A stretch of DNA of 64,000 nucleotides from Allorhizobium ampelinum S4 (GCF_000016285.1 NC_011988.1:866001-930000), one strand, 5' to 3'; shown: positions 27,132 to 36,659, counted from the first letter of the stretch. Translations and numbers: made by a program. Notes: generated from the sequence alone by a model not told the origin.

Positions 27132-27464
27132 ATGTGTTCGCTTTGCGGTGTGATCGGCGGCAATGAACATTGGGCCGATGCCGTGGCCCGACCCGGAGTC
27201 TACACCCGCAATGGCGAGCGGGTGGACCGCCGCCGTGAACGGATGAACCGTGTGAACACTGCCAACCGGGTGCTGAAGGCTTATGGCCTGTCGCTCTCCG
27301 ACTGGCAGGGCTCATCCTATCTCCTATCCAGCCTGACGGGAAAGACCGAGATCATCGAGGATCTCGGCCATCTCTGGTCGGTTGCTGAGAAAATGTCCGG
27401 TCGGGCCTGCGATCCGCTTGATCCGGTGCTTATCATACGGATGGAAATGGCCCGTAATGGCTGA
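27132..27464 (+). CDS. small conserved-looking protein with N-terminal CxxC
   Basis: A 110-residue protein that I do not recognise. It begins MCSLCGVIGG with a CxxC pair and a nearby His (NEHW), followed by a basic helical stretch (RVDRRRERMNRVNTANRVL). No signal peptide or membrane segment. The start at 27132 follows AAGGAGAG. The stop overlaps the start of the CobW gene by eight bases, so the two are translated together. The cysteines suggest it binds a metal or is a client or partner of CobW (inference). Confidence 0.75.
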   Translation: MCSLCGVIGGNEHWADAVARPGVYTRNGERVDRRRERMNRVNTANRVLKAYGLSLSDWQGSSYLLSSLTGKTEIIEDLGHLWSVAEKMSGRACDPLDPVLIIRMEMARNG

Positions 27465-28473
27465 TGCAAAGGGTGCTATTCCCCAGTTCACCCCGGTCAA
27501 TTTGCTGACCGGCTTTCTCGGCTCCGGCAAGACGACGTTGCTGAAGCGTCTGCTATCAGACCCCGCCCTTGCCGATACGGCGGTGCTGATCAATGAATTC
27601 GGCGAAATCGGCCTCGATCACGACCTGGTGGAAACGGTCGATGGCGATACGGTGCTTTTGCAATCCGGCTGTGTTTGCTGCACCATTCGCGGCGATCTAG
27701 CTGAAGCCGTGCGGACCTTGCATGACCGCCGGGAGCGTGGCGAAATCGCGCCTTTTCGTCGGGTGATGATTGAAAGCACCGGGCTTGCCGATCCGTTTCC
27801 GATCTTATCGACGCTGAAAGCCGATCCTGTCCTGCGCCATCATTTCCGCCACGGCAATGTCATCACCACGGTTGATGCCATTAATGGGTTGGGGCAACTG
27901 GACGCTTATGGCGAATCGGCCCGGCAAGTGGCGATTGCCGACCGGTTGGTGATCACCAAAACCGATATGACTGAAGCCCTTGAACAGACTGAATTGACCG
28001 GACGGTTGATGGCCCGGATCGCGTCGATCAATCCGGATGCAGCGATAATTGCCGCCGCGGCCCCGGATTTTTCAGCTGCCAGCCTGCTGGATGACGATGC
28101 CAGCCTGCACAGTTCCACTCTGCAATCGGCCAGCGGTTTTTACTGCGAAGCGCCAGCAGATGCTGGCCATAGCGGCGATTTTCGTTCCTTCGTGGTGACG
28201 GTTGACGCGCCGATCGACTGGACCGCCTTCGGCATCTGGTTGACCATGCTGCTTAACCGCCATGGCGCCAGGGTTATCCGGGTGAAGGGCATTTTGAACA
28301 TCGCGGGTGAGGACCGGCCCGTTGCCATTCATGGGGTCCAGCATCTTGTGCATCCGCCCGTCCATATGGGCGGCTGGCCATCGGCGGATCGACGCTCCAG
28401 GCTGGTTTTCATTGTCGATGGATTGGAGACGGCGCTGATCAGGCGGTCTTTCGAGGCCTTTGCGATAAAGTGA
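27457..28473 (+). CDS. CobW/P47K family GTPase, putative metal chaperone
   Basis: A 338-residue CobW (COG0523) protein: Walker A GFLGSGKT (residues 19-26), the metal-binding GCVCCTIRGD (Cys at about 72, 74 and 75), ESTGLADP and a NKxD-like ITKTD, then a C-terminal CobW domain ending near HMGGW. Such GTPases load zinc or other metals into enzymes. Coupled to the CxxC protein just before it, and in the same run as a metal-dependent deacetylase-type hydrolase, a likely client. Start 27457 is inside the previous gene. Confidence 0.9.
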   Translation: MADAKGAIPQFTPVNLLTGFLGSGKTTLLKRLLSDPALADTAVLINEFGEIGLDHDLVETVDGDTVLLQSGCVCCTIRGDLAEAVRTLHDRRERGEIAPFRRVMIESTGLADPFPILSTLKADPVLRHHFRHGNVITTVDAINGLGQLDAYGESARQVAIADRLVITKTDMTEALEQTELTGRLMARIASINPDAAIIAAAAPDFSAASLLDDDASLHSSTLQSASGFYCEAPADAGHSGDFRSFVVTVDAPIDWTAFGIWLTMLLNRHGARVIRVKGILNIAGEDRPVAIHGVQHLVHPPVHMGGWPSADRRSRLVFIVDGLETALIRRSFEAFAIK

Positions 28474-28546
28474 GAGGCATGGATGGTGGCAGAGGCTCTA
28501 TGGTTTTACGATAGCTTTATAAGTGAGTCAGGAATGTCAAACGCCA

Positions 28547-29764
28547 ATGAACACCCATAACCCACCGGCTTCTTTTCCTGCGCCCGCCCTTCATACGCAA
28601 GGCAAACCGCGTCTTCGGGTGCTCGGCACGGCGATTTCCTTGCTGGAACCGTTGCGCGTTCAAGCGCAGCAGGATCTTGGCATCGAGGTCGTGTTCGACA
28701 ACAATGATTTCCTGACCACCCAGCACAAGGCGGCGCAGGCGCCGGATAGTTACGACATCTACGATCAGTGCTTTCATAACCTGGACATCGTCTGGTATTG
28801 GCGCGCCATCCAGCCGATAGAACTGAAGCGGATCGACCTCTGGAACGAGATTTCCGATCTCACCAAGACCGGACGACTGGAGTCGAGTGCCCAACTGGGT
28901 AAGGGCGATGCACCTGTCAAGAAACTGTTCGTTCAGCCGGACCTGTCGCTGGGCGATAATCCGACCGGCCATATTTCCATGTTGCCCACCACCCATAATT
29001 TCGACAGTTTTGCCTATCGCAGCGATCTGGTGAAAAGCCCCAGGTCCGTGTCCAGTTGGGCAAGTCTGTTGGACGAGACCTGGGCGGGCCGGGTGGCCCT
29101 GATTGACGAGCCCGCCATCGGTATTTTCGATGCAGCTCTTGCTGCCGAGGCGGCTGGCCTGATGCGGTTCGAGAATATCGGCAATATGACCGTGGCTGAG
29201 ATCGACCGGCTGATCGCCATTCTGACCGAGAAGAAAAAGTCCGGATTTTTCAGGGACTTCTGGCGCACCGCCGAGGATGCCGCGGCCCTGATGGTCCGGG
29301 GCCGTACCGATATCCAGAGCATGTGGTCCACAGGCATTACCATCTTGAGCGGTCAGGGCATGGCCGTGGAGCAGGCGGTGCCGGTCGAAGGCTACAGGGC
29401 CTGGCATGGCGGGCTTTGCCTGTCGCGTGGCCTTGAAGGCCGGATGCTGGATGTGGCCTATGACTATCTTAACTGGTGGATTTCCGGGTTGCCAGGTGCT
29501 GTCGTTGCGCGGCAAGGCTATTACATCTCCACGCCGCAGCGCTCAAAGGCGTATCTGAGCAAGGCGGAATGGGATTATTGGTATGGCGGCCTGCCCGCCG
29601 CGCAGGACTTGCCCGGACCCGATGGCGCAATGCGGATCAAGGCTGGCGAAAGCCGCAGCGGCGGGTCCTACTGGCAGCGTGCCAACCGCATCGCGGTGTG
29701 GAACACCACCATGGACGAGCATAATTATCTGGTGCGTCGCTGGCTTCAGCTGATGGCGGCGTAA
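28547..29764 (+). CDS. ABC binding-protein homologue with no signal peptide
   Basis: A 405-residue homologue of the exported binding protein at 23597 (shared segments include EGYRAW, QGYY and a C-terminal NYLVRRWLQ-like end). The N-terminus (MNTHNPPASFPAPALHTQ) has no hydrophobic or twin-arginine signal. An in-frame stop at 28520-28522 excludes a longer form beyond a possible GTG at 28523. It is therefore predicted cytosolic. It could be a ligand sensor, as NasS is relative to NrtA, or a binding enzyme. Start is uncertain between 28523 and 28547. Followed after 22 bases by the amidase gene. Confidence 0.8.
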   Translation: MNTHNPPASFPAPALHTQGKPRLRVLGTAISLLEPLRVQAQQDLGIEVVFDNNDFLTTQHKAAQAPDSYDIYDQCFHNLDIVWYWRAIQPIELKRIDLWNEISDLTKTGRLESSAQLGKGDAPVKKLFVQPDLSLGDNPTGHISMLPTTHNFDSFAYRSDLVKSPRSVSSWASLLDETWAGRVALIDEPAIGIFDAALAAEAAGLMRFENIGNMTVAEIDRLIAILTEKKKSGFFRDFWRTAEDAAALMVRGRTDIQSMWSTGITILSGQGMAVEQAVPVEGYRAWHGGLCLSRGLEGRMLDVAYDYLNWWISGLPGAVVARQGYYISTPQRSKAYLSKAEWDYWYGGLPAAQDLPGPDGAMRIKAGESRSGGSYWQRANRIAVWNTTMDEHNYLVRRWLQLMAA

Positions 29765-29786
29765 TATTGTATTGAAGGAGTAACCG

Positions 29787-31166
29787 ATGACCCCAAACTT
29801 TTCAGGCCAAGGCCTTTCAGGCAAAAGCATTGCCCAGCTTGCTGTCTTGATCCAGTCCGGCGCGCTTGATCCGCAGGATCTGGCCCATCAGACGTTGGGG
29901 GCTATCAGGGATTACGCGGATCAGACAATTTTCACCCGGCTAACGCCGGAGCGGGCGATGCAAGAGGCTCAGGCTTCGGCATTGCGCATCCGGGCCGGTT
30001 GTTCGCTTGGCCCTCTGGACGGGATACCGATTGCCTGGAAGGATCTCTTTGATCTCAAGGGCGTAACAACCACCGCTGGCTCCGTGGTGCTGGACGATCA
30101 GCCACCGGCATCGCGCGATGCGGATGTGGTCGCGGCTCTGGCAAGTGCTGGAATGGTGTCCATCGGTCAGGTCAATATGAGCGAGTTCGCCTTCTCCGGT
30201 CTTGGGGTCAATCCGCATTACGGCACACCGCGCAATCCGCACGGCGTGGGTGAGGCGCGGGTTCCCGGCGGCTCGTCCTCAGGCTCGGCTGTAGCGGTGG
30301 CTGCCGGGCTGGTGCCGGTGTCGATTGGTACGGATACGGGCGGATCTGTCCGCATTCCCTCCGCCTTTAATGGCATTGTCGGCTATAAGGCGACCCGTGG
30401 CCGCTACTCCATGCGTGGTGTCTTCCCCCTGTCAAAAAGTTTGGATTCCCTTGGGCCACTCTGCCGCACCGTGCAGGATGCGGTTTGGGTGGATGCTGCG
30501 ATGCGCGGGCTGACGCATCCGCAGGTGACCCGTGCCGCCTTGGCTGGACGCCGTTTCGTCGTACCGGAAACAGTGTTTTTCGACGGTGCCGAGGATGGTG
30601 TGGTTCAAGCATTTGAGGCTGCGATACGCCGTCTGGAACAGGCGGGCGCCGTGGTGCGCCGTCAGGCCTTCCCGATCATGCAGCAGATCCTCGATGCACT
30701 CGCCAAGCATGGCCCGCTGGTGACGGCGGAAGCCTATGTTCTGCATCGCCACCGTCTGCATGGACCGGATGCAGCCCGCATGGATCACCGCGTTGCGACC
30801 CGCGCACGGCTCGGCGAAAACATCAGCCTTGCCAACTATGTCGAGCTTGTTGAGCGGCGTGAGCAATTGATTTCGGAATTTACCAGCCAGATCGGAGCGG
30901 ATGAATTCATCCTGACACCAACCGTTGCGCATGTCGCACCGCTGACCGCGCGGCTTGTGGCTGACGATGACCTGTTCGTGGCCATCAACGGCAAGACATT
31001 GCGCAACACGATGCTCGGCAATTTTCTCGATTGGTGCGCGGTCTCGCTGCCGTGCGGCACGGGGGATGCCAATATGCCGGTTGGTCTGCAAGTGTCCGGG
31101 CCTGCACGGTCCGATGAGGCCCTGCTTGGTCTGGCGCTTTCGGTGGAAGCGGTGGTTTGCGGCTAA
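29787..31166 (+). CDS. amidase signature family hydrolase
   Basis: A 459-residue amidase signature enzyme with the Ser-cisSer-Lys triad visible: Lys in IAWKDLFD (about 85), GGSSSGSA (161-168, cis-Ser about 163) and GTDTGGS (181-187, nucleophile Ser about 187). It hydrolyses an amide to acid and ammonia in the cytosol. Start 29787 follows a GAAGGAG site. It closes the plus-strand run and ends six bases before the convergent Lrp gene. The substrate is probably a compound brought in by the upstream transporter (inference). Confidence 0.9.
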   Translation: MTPNFSGQGLSGKSIAQLAVLIQSGALDPQDLAHQTLGAIRDYADQTIFTRLTPERAMQEAQASALRIRAGCSLGPLDGIPIAWKDLFDLKGVTTTAGSVVLDDQPPASRDADVVAALASAGMVSIGQVNMSEFAFSGLGVNPHYGTPRNPHGVGEARVPGGSSSGSAVAVAAGLVPVSIGTDTGGSVRIPSAFNGIVGYKATRGRYSMRGVFPLSKSLDSLGPLCRTVQDAVWVDAAMRGLTHPQVTRAALAGRRFVVPETVFFDGAEDGVVQAFEAAIRRLEQAGAVVRRQAFPIMQQILDALAKHGPLVTAEAYVLHRHRLHGPDAARMDHRVATRARLGENISLANYVELVERREQLISEFTSQIGADEFILTPTVAHVAPLTARLVADDDLFVAINGKTLRNTMLGNFLDWCAVSLPCGTGDANMPVGLQVSGPARSDEALLGLALSVEAVVCG

Positions 31167-31172
31167 ATGAGC

Positions 31173-31649
31173 CTATACTGGAAACAGGCTGGTGAGGGGC
31201 ATATGCGATTTGACGATTGGTGATTTCAGCACCACGAAGCTGAAATATTTGTCGATACCGATATCCATGTCGGTCAGCCGCTCCATGATCGACTGATATT
31301 CGCCAATCCCCGATGTGACGAATTTCAGCATGTAATCATAGCCGCCGGAGACCAGGTGACATTCGATCACCTGGTCAACTTTTTCAACCGCGGCGAGGAA
31401 CCGGGCGAAATCGATCTGCCTGTGGTTCTTCAAGGTGATTTCGGTAAACACGGTCAGCGTCTGGCCAAGCTTGCTGACATTGATCTGGGCGGAATAGCCC
31501 TCGATATAGCCATCGGCCTGAAGTTTCTTTACCCGCATCAGGCAGGGGCTGGGGGAGAGATTGACCAGTTCGGCCAGTTCCACATTGGTGATCCGACCAT
31601 TCTTTTGCAGTTCATAGAGAATCTTGATGTCGATCCTGTCGAGCTTCAC
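31173..31649 (-). CDS. Lrp/AsnC family regulator
   Basis: A 158-residue Lrp-type protein: helix-turn-helix NGRITNVELAELVNLSPSPC in residues 15-40 and a RAM-type ligand domain in the C-terminal half (VIECHLVSGGYDYMLKFV). The start is GTG at 31649 (VKLDRIDIKIL) with AAGGGAA upstream; longer frames have no homology-like sequence. It is divergent from the FAD-dependent oxidase gene at 31873, a usual layout for amino-acid-responsive control, so that oxidase is its likely target. Confidence 0.87.
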   Translation of the reverse strand: MKLDRIDIKILYELQKNGRITNVELAELVNLSPSPCLMRVKKLQADGYIEGYSAQINVSKLGQTLTVFTEITLKNHRQIDFARFLAAVEKVDQVIECHLVSGGYDYMLKFVTSGIGEYQSIMERLTDMDIGIDKYFSFVVLKSPIVKSHMPLTSLFPV

Positions 31650-31872
31650 GCTGCTGTTTCCCTTAATGCCTGTTGGCCAGCATATTATGCTTCGAAAGCT
31701 AAAGTGCAAGCGTTCATCATCAGGAAAGCACGCTGGAAAGCTTTGAAAAACCTTATGCAACACAGGGATTGTTTGGGTTTCTAAAAACGGAAGGAAATGC
31801 TGAATCTGGCGCAATCGCGGTGCTTTTCACTGATGGAAATGCTTATGCTGATCAGCAATCAAGGAGCTTTTC

Positions 31873-33210
31873 ATGCGTGTACCCCTGTTGCGAGTAGAGA
31901 CCCACACCACTTTGCCTGAGGCAGCGGATGTCGTGGTGATTGGCGGCGGTATCGTCGGGACCTGCACCGCCTATTTCCTGGCAAAGCGCGGCGTCAAAGT
32001 CGTGCTGCTGGAAAAGGGGTTGATCGGGGCGGAGCAGTCCAGCCGCAATTGGGGTTGGTGCCGCCAGCAGAACCGCGATGCCCGCGAATTGCCGATGGCG
32101 ACGAAAAGCCTGGATCTGTGGGAAAGTTTTGCCAGCGACATTGGCGAGGATGTCGGGTTTCGCCGCTGCGGCCTGCTTTACCTGAGCAATAGCGAGGCGG
32201 AAATCGCCACCTGGGCCAAATGGCGTGACTTTGCCAAAATAGTCGGTGTCACCACGCACATGCTTTCGGGCAAGGAAGCAGCCGAAAAAGGCAGAGCGAC
32301 GCGAAAGCCGTGGCTTGGCGGGGTGTTTTCGCCCAGCGATGGCATAGCGGTCCCCGAAAGGGCTGCCCCTGTCATTGCGCGCGGCGTGATGAAATTTGGC
32401 GGAACCGTTATGCAGCATTGCGCGGCCCGTGGGCTGGAAACCGAGGCTGGCCGGGTCAGTGCCGTGGTGACGGAAAAGGGGACGATCCGCACGGGAACCG
32501 TGGTGATGGCGGGCGGCGCGTGGGCGTCTTCCTTCTGCAATCAGTTGAACATTCGCTTTCCGCAGGCGTCTATCCGGTCCTCTATCCTTTCTGTCGGTCC
32601 TCTTGACGGATTAGGTGCCGAAGCGTTGCCAGACGCCCTGCATACGGCGCGGGTTTCCGTGACCCGCCGGGGCGATGGCGGCTATACCTTGGCGATCAGC
32701 GGCCGTGCCAGCGTCGATCTGACCCCCCAGCAAATTCGCTATGGCAAGGCTTTCCTGCCAATGTTCCAGCGGCGGTGGAGAAGCCTGAAGCCGGGTACGA
32801 TCGAAGGTCTGCGCAATGGCCATGAGACACTGGCGAAATGGGCGTTGGACAAGGCGACGCCGATGGAGCGTAACCGTATTCTCGACCCGATACCGGATCG
32901 CAAACTGATCGCCGAAACCTATCGCCGTGCCGGCGAATTGCTGCCTGCTTTGGCTGGCGCAAAGATTTCGGCCAGTTGGGCTGGCTATATCGACAGCACT
33001 CCAGATGGTGTGCCCGCCATCGGTGAGGTTCCATCTCTGCCGGGCTTTATCCTGGCGGCCGGATTCAGTGGCCATGGCTTTGGCATTGGGCCGGGGGCAG
33101 GGCATCTGATCGCCGACATCATCACCGGTTCCGAACCGATTGTCGATCCCAAAGACTATCGGCCCGAGCGGCTGGCTCATTCTGCCTGGGGCAAGGTCGC
33201 GGGCTTCTGA
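31873..33210 (+). CDS. FAD-dependent amino acid/amine oxidoreductase (DAO family)
   Basis: A 445-residue DadA/DAO-type flavoprotein: the FAD motif [21 protein letters not shown] near residues 19-39 (core GGGIVG), [20 protein letters not shown] near residue 52, and the C-terminal [15 protein letters not shown] that closes the FAD site. The [11 protein letters not shown] stretch is typical of opine- or D-amino-acid-oxidising members. It probably oxidises an amino acid or secondary amine in the cytosol. The divergent Lrp regulator supports an amino acid inducer. Substrate not determined. Confidence 0.88.
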   Translation: MRVPLLRVETHTTLPEAADVVVIGGGIVGTCTAYFLAKRGVKVVLLEKGLIGAEQSSRNWGWCRQQNRDARELPMATKSLDLWESFASDIGEDVGFRRCGLLYLSNSEAEIATWAKWRDFAKIVGVTTHMLSGKEAAEKGRATRKPWLGGVFSPSDGIAVPERAAPVIARGVMKFGGTVMQHCAARGLETEAGRVSAVVTEKGTIRTGTVVMAGGAWASSFCNQLNIRFPQASIRSSILSVGPLDGLGAEALPDALHTARVSVTRRGDGGYTLAISGRASVDLTPQQIRYGKAFLPMFQRRWRSLKPGTIEGLRNGHETLAKWALDKATPMERNRILDPIPDRKLIAETYRRAGELLPALAGAKISASWAGYIDSTPDGVPAIGEVPSLPGFILAAGFSGHGFGIGPGAGHLIADIITGSEPIVDPKDYRPERLAHSAWGKVAGF

Positions 33211-33427
33211 CCCCCGCTTCTTCCTGGCCAGTGTGGGTACGGGATTGCAAAGACAGGTGCTTTCTGCGTATAGAAAGCCATGAACCACGGACCCGGTGAA
33301 ATTCCGGGTGGCTATTCTGGCCGCCAATCCGCCAGACAACGCACGACATTTCTGAAACGTGATGATCCGTTTATTCGGCAAGATCTGAGCGTTTGTGAAA
33401 AATCTTCCCCGTTGCGAAACAATCTCC

Positions 33428-34909
33428 ATGAAAAAAATTGAACGATACCAGCGAGACTGGTTCTCGAATATCCGTGGCGATGTCCTGTCGGGCATTGTCG
33501 TGGCCCTCGCCCTTATTCCCGAAGCTATCGGCTTCTCGGTGATTGCCGGGGTCGATCCGAAGATCGGGCTGTTTGCCTCGGTTATCATCGCTTGTGTATC
33601 CGCCTTCTGCGGTGGGCGTCCGGGCATGATTTCCGCTGCCACCGCCGCAACCGCTGTATTGATCGGTGGATTGGTCAAGGATCACGGCATTCAATATTTG
33701 TTTGCCGCAACGGTGCTGATGGGCCTGCTGCAAATTCTGGCGGGCTTCCTGAAGCTGGGGCGGTTGATGCGCTTCGTATCGCGTTCGGTGATGACGGGCT
33801 TCGTCAATGCGCTGGCGATCCTGATCTTCATGGCGCAATTGCCGGAATTGCTTGGTCGTCCACCATCGACGTTCGTGATGATCGGTGTGGCGCTTGCCAT
33901 CATTTATCTCTTCCCGCGCCTCACCAAGGTGGTGCCGTCACCGCTGGTGGCTATCGCCGTTCTGACGGCTGCGACCTGGTGGTTCGGGTGGGATGTCCGC
34001 AGCGTCAGCGATCTCGGCGAATTGCCATCCAGCCTGCCATTGTTCGGTTGGCCGCAGGTGCCGCTGACCTTCGAGACGTTGCAGATCATTTTCCCTTATT
34101 CCATCGCGCTCGCCGCTGTCGGCCTGCTGGAATCGCTGCTGACAGCGCAGATCGTCGATGACATGACGGATACGCAAAGCAACAAGAGCCAGGAATGCAT
34201 CGGCCAGGGCGCAAGCAATATCGCTTCCGGCCTGTTCGGTGGCATGGGCGGCTGCGCCATGATCGGCCAGTCGGTCATCAATGTCTCGTCCGGTGGGCGA
34301 GGGCGCCTTTCGACCTTTGTCGCGGGTGCATTCCTGCTGGTCCTGCTGCTGGTCTTGGACGATATCCTGCGCGTTGTGCCGATGGCGGCTCTGGTGGCGA
34401 TCATGATCATGGTGTCGATTGGCACCTTTTCATGGCGGTCTATCCTCGATCTGCGCCGCAATCCTCCGTCCTCCTCGCTGGTCATGCTGGTGACAGTGGT
34501 GACCGTGGTTGCAACCCATGACCTGTCCAAGGGCGTGCTGGCCGGTGTGCTGCTGTCGGGGGTGTTCTTTGCCGGCAAAGTGGCGCGGATGGTGCATGTG
34601 AAGGCGGAAGACCAAGAGGATGGGTCGAGGCTTTACCGGGTCGATGGCCAGATCTTCTTTGCCTCCGCCGATGCCTTCATTGCCGCCTTCGATTTCGATG
34701 ATGACGTGAAGGCGATTACCATCGACGTCACCCAGGCGCATTTCTGGGACATTACCGCTGTTGGTGCCCTGGATAAGATCGTGCTGAAGTTTCGCGCCAA
34801 GGGGGCCGAGGTCGATGTTAAGGGCATGAACATCGCCAGTGCGCATATGATGGACCGGTTTGCTGTTCACCGCGATCCGCAGGCCGTTCTGTACGCAGGG
34901 GGGCATTGA
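33428..34909 (+). CDS. SulP family anion transporter with STAS domain
   Basis: A 493-residue inner-membrane protein. Residues about 20-385 contain 10 or more hydrophobic segments, with the SulP feature [20 protein letters not shown] near the N-terminus (core [11 protein letters not shown]). Residues about 405-493 form a cytosolic STAS domain. Family members carry sulfate, bicarbonate or dicarboxylates. The start at 33428 (MKKIERYQ) lacks an obvious strong ribosome site. No sulfur genes are adjacent; the structured RNA at about 34998 follows. Confidence 0.88.
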   Translation: MKKIERYQRDWFSNIRGDVLSGIVVALALIPEAIGFSVIAGVDPKIGLFASVIIACVSAFCGGRPGMISAATAATAVLIGGLVKDHGIQYLFAATVLMGLLQILAGFLKLGRLMRFVSRSVMTGFVNALAILIFMAQLPELLGRPPSTFVMIGVALAIIYLFPRLTKVVPSPLVAIAVLTAATWWFGWDVRSVSDLGELPSSLPLFGWPQVPLTFETLQIIFPYSIALAAVGLLESLLTAQIVDDMTDTQSNKSQECIGQGASNIASGLFGGMGGCAMIGQSVINVSSGGRGRLSTFVAGAFLLVLLLVLDDILRVVPMAALVAIMIMVSIGTFSWRSILDLRRNPPSSSLVMLVTVVTVVATHDLSKGVLAGVLLSGVFFAGKVARMVHVKAEDQEDGSRLYRVDGQIFFASADAFIAAFDFDDDVKAITIDVTQAHFWDITAVGALDKIVLKFRAKGAEVDVKGMNIASAHMMDRFAVHRDPQAVLYAGGH

Positions 34910-34997
34910 CGGTTCGAGCAATTCGCTACGCGCATAGCGCATGGCTGGCGTGCGAAAAACTGCCTCGAAAATGTGCGAAAATCAGGTATAACTCTTT

Positions 34998-35163
34998 TCA
35001 TCGAAGCGATGCATCCTCCTCCCGCTGAGCTTCGATACACCGGGCCAGCTTCTCCTCCTCCCAGAGCGGCCCGTCGGAATGACGGAACTCCTCCTCCCAG
35101 CCGTCGTTCGGTTCTTTTCGAAAAGCCTGCCGCACCTCCTCCCGCGGCAGGCTTTTCGTTTTT
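34998..35163 (+). ncRNA. cuckoo-type RNA with four CCUCCUCCC hairpins
   Basis: Four hairpins in a row, each presenting CCTCCTCCC in its loop. Stem 1 is TCGAAGC/GCTTCGA (35001-35035, motif 35015-35023). Stem 2 is CGGGCC/GGCCCG (35041-35073, motif 35054-35062). Stem 3 is AATGACGG/CCGTCGTT with one G-U pair (35078-35108, motif 35090-35098). Stem 4 has perfect 15-base arms (35119-35158, motif 35135-35143). The last stem is followed by TTTTT (35159-35163) and works as a terminator. This matches the anti-Shine-Dalgarno 'cuckoo' family (CcsR1-4 of Rhodobacter, related rhizobial RNAs). A TATAAC at 34987-34992 could be the -10 element. Ends are approximate. Confidence 0.85.
35144..35163 (+). terminator. 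Rho-independent terminator formed by cuckoo hairpin 4
   Basis: The 3' arm of the fourth hairpin (35144-35158, 15 paired bases with 35119-35133) is followed by TTTTT. It ends the RNA 14 bases before the end of the convergent cysG gene and may also insulate the two transcripts. Confidence 0.75.
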
Positions 35164-35177
35164 GGAGGTGTTTTCTT

Positions 35178-36659
35178 TCAATAGGCCGCCAATTGCTGTT
35201 CTGCCTGTTGGGGATAAGCACAGGGCATCGCTGTGCCTGGCTGGGCAAAGGCGGTGCCGACGCCGATGAGGATCGGGTTGCTGACGCCAAGTATAGCGAC
35301 CGCATCGGCCAGTTCGCCGACCGTTCCCCGCCAACTCGTCTGTTGCGCACGGCTGATTGAGGTCATCGCCACCGCTTGCGTGTTGGAAGCCATGCCTGCG
35401 GCCATCAGATTGTCGGCAATCCGGCCTGCCATCCGACCACCCATGTAGAAGATTGTCGTGACGGATGGATCGGCCATATCGCGCCAGTTGAGGCTTTCCG
35501 GCAGGTCGCCATGCCGGGAATGGCCCGTCACCAATCGCAGCGATTGAGCGTGATCGCGGTGGGTGAGTGAAATACCAAGCGCCGCCGCCATGGCGCTGGC
35601 TGAGGTGATGCCGGGTACGACATCCACGGCAATGCCCTCATCCGCTAGCCGGGAGATTTCCTCGCCTGCTCGCCCGAAAATCATCGGATCGCCGGATTTC
35701 AGCCGCACCACACGTTTTCCAGCCTTGGCAAACCGCACCATCATCTCATTGATATCGTCCTGCTTACAGCTTTCCCGCCCGCCACGCTTGCCAACCAGCA
35801 TGCGTTTGGCTTCACGGCGGGCAAGTTCGAGAACGTCAGGGGAGACGAGATCGTCAAACAGGATGACATCGGCGGCTTGCAGCGCCCGTACGGCTTTCAG
35901 GGTCAATAGTTCCGCATCGCCCGGCCCCGCGCCGACCAGTGTGACCCGCCCCAGTGCCGGGGCGTTTGCGAGCCTGGCGGTCTCGTTCAGCAGCAAATCC
36001 TCCTCATTGTCCTGCGGCGGTGCATTGCCAGCGAAGGCGCGGTCCACGAAGCGCTCCCAAAAGGCGCGGCGCGGTGCGCCGGGTGCCAGCTTCTCATTGA
36101 TCCGGCCACGGATCGCTTGCGCCAGTTCTGCCCATGGTTTGAGCGCTGGCGGCAGCAGCGTTTCAATCCGCCGCCGGATCGCCTGCCCGAGGATTGGTGC
36201 CGCGCCATCGGTGGAAATCGCCACCACGACCGGCGAGCGGTTGACGATGGAGCCGAACTGGAATTGGCAATAGGCGGGCTTGTCGATGACATTGACCGGG
36301 ACGCCCGCAGCTTTCGCCGCGCAATAAAACGCCTTGGCCTCGTCCTCCGTCTCGCAATCGGCAAGCGCCAAAGCGGCGTTTTCAAAAATGCCGATATGCC
36401 AGCAATGGGGATGAAGGACCATGCGGTCCGGCTCTTCAAGGAGGGTGCGGAAGGTATCGGACAATTCGTCCTCGGCGCAGAACACCTCGACATCAGCGCC
36501 GCAGGCAGCCAGCAATTCCGCCTTCCAGGCTGCCCCATCCGAACCACCGGCGACGATGACGCGCTTGCCCTCCAGCGCCCAGAACACCGGCAGTTTTGCG
36601 AGCGGCGCGACCCGTTCCGGGCGGCGGGAGTTATTCTGCGGCAAGGATTTGAACGGCAT
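35178..36659 (-). CDS. cysG: siroheme synthase (CysG)
   Basis: A 493-residue multifunctional enzyme. The N-terminal half is the precorrin-2 dehydrogenase/ferrochelatase part (KRVIVAGGSDGAAWKAELL, near residue 33). The C-terminal half is uroporphyrinogen-III methyltransferase: LVGAGPGDAELLTLKA near 240, GKRGGRESCKQ, and KSGDPMIFGRAGEE. It makes siroheme, the cofactor of the nitrite reductase encoded upstream in the same operon. Start 36659 is chosen at the conserved N-terminus; it overlaps the nitrate reductase gene by 29 bases. The frame upstream of that is a shadow. Confidence 0.93.
   Translation of the reverse strand: MPFKSLPQNNSRRPERVAPLAKLPVFWALEGKRVIVAGGSDGAAWKAELLAACGADVEVFCAEDELSDTFRTLLEEPDRMVLHPHCWHIGIFENAALALADCETEDEAKAFYCAAKAAGVPVNVIDKPAYCQFQFGSIVNRSPVVVAISTDGAAPILGQAIRRRIETLLPPALKPWAELAQAIRGRINEKLAPGAPRRAFWERFVDRAFAGNAPPQDNEEDLLLNETARLANAPALGRVTLVGAGPGDAELLTLKAVRALQAADVILFDDLVSPDVLELARREAKRMLVGKRGGRESCKQDDINEMMVRFAKAGKRVVRLKSGDPMIFGRAGEEISRLADEGIAVDVVPGITSASAMAAALGISLTHRDHAQSLRLVTGHSRHGDLPESLNWRDMADPSVTTIFYMGGRMAGRIADNLMAAGMASNTQAVAMTSISRAQQTSWRGTVGELADAVAILGVSNPILIGVGTAFAQPGTAMPCAYPQQAEQQLAAY

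Noticed and set aside
35001..35158. CRISPR-like array suggested by repeated CCTCCTCCC
   Set aside because: The repeats are nine bases, irregularly spaced and each lies inside its own hairpin; the flanks differ and no cas genes are present. A structured RNA fits better.
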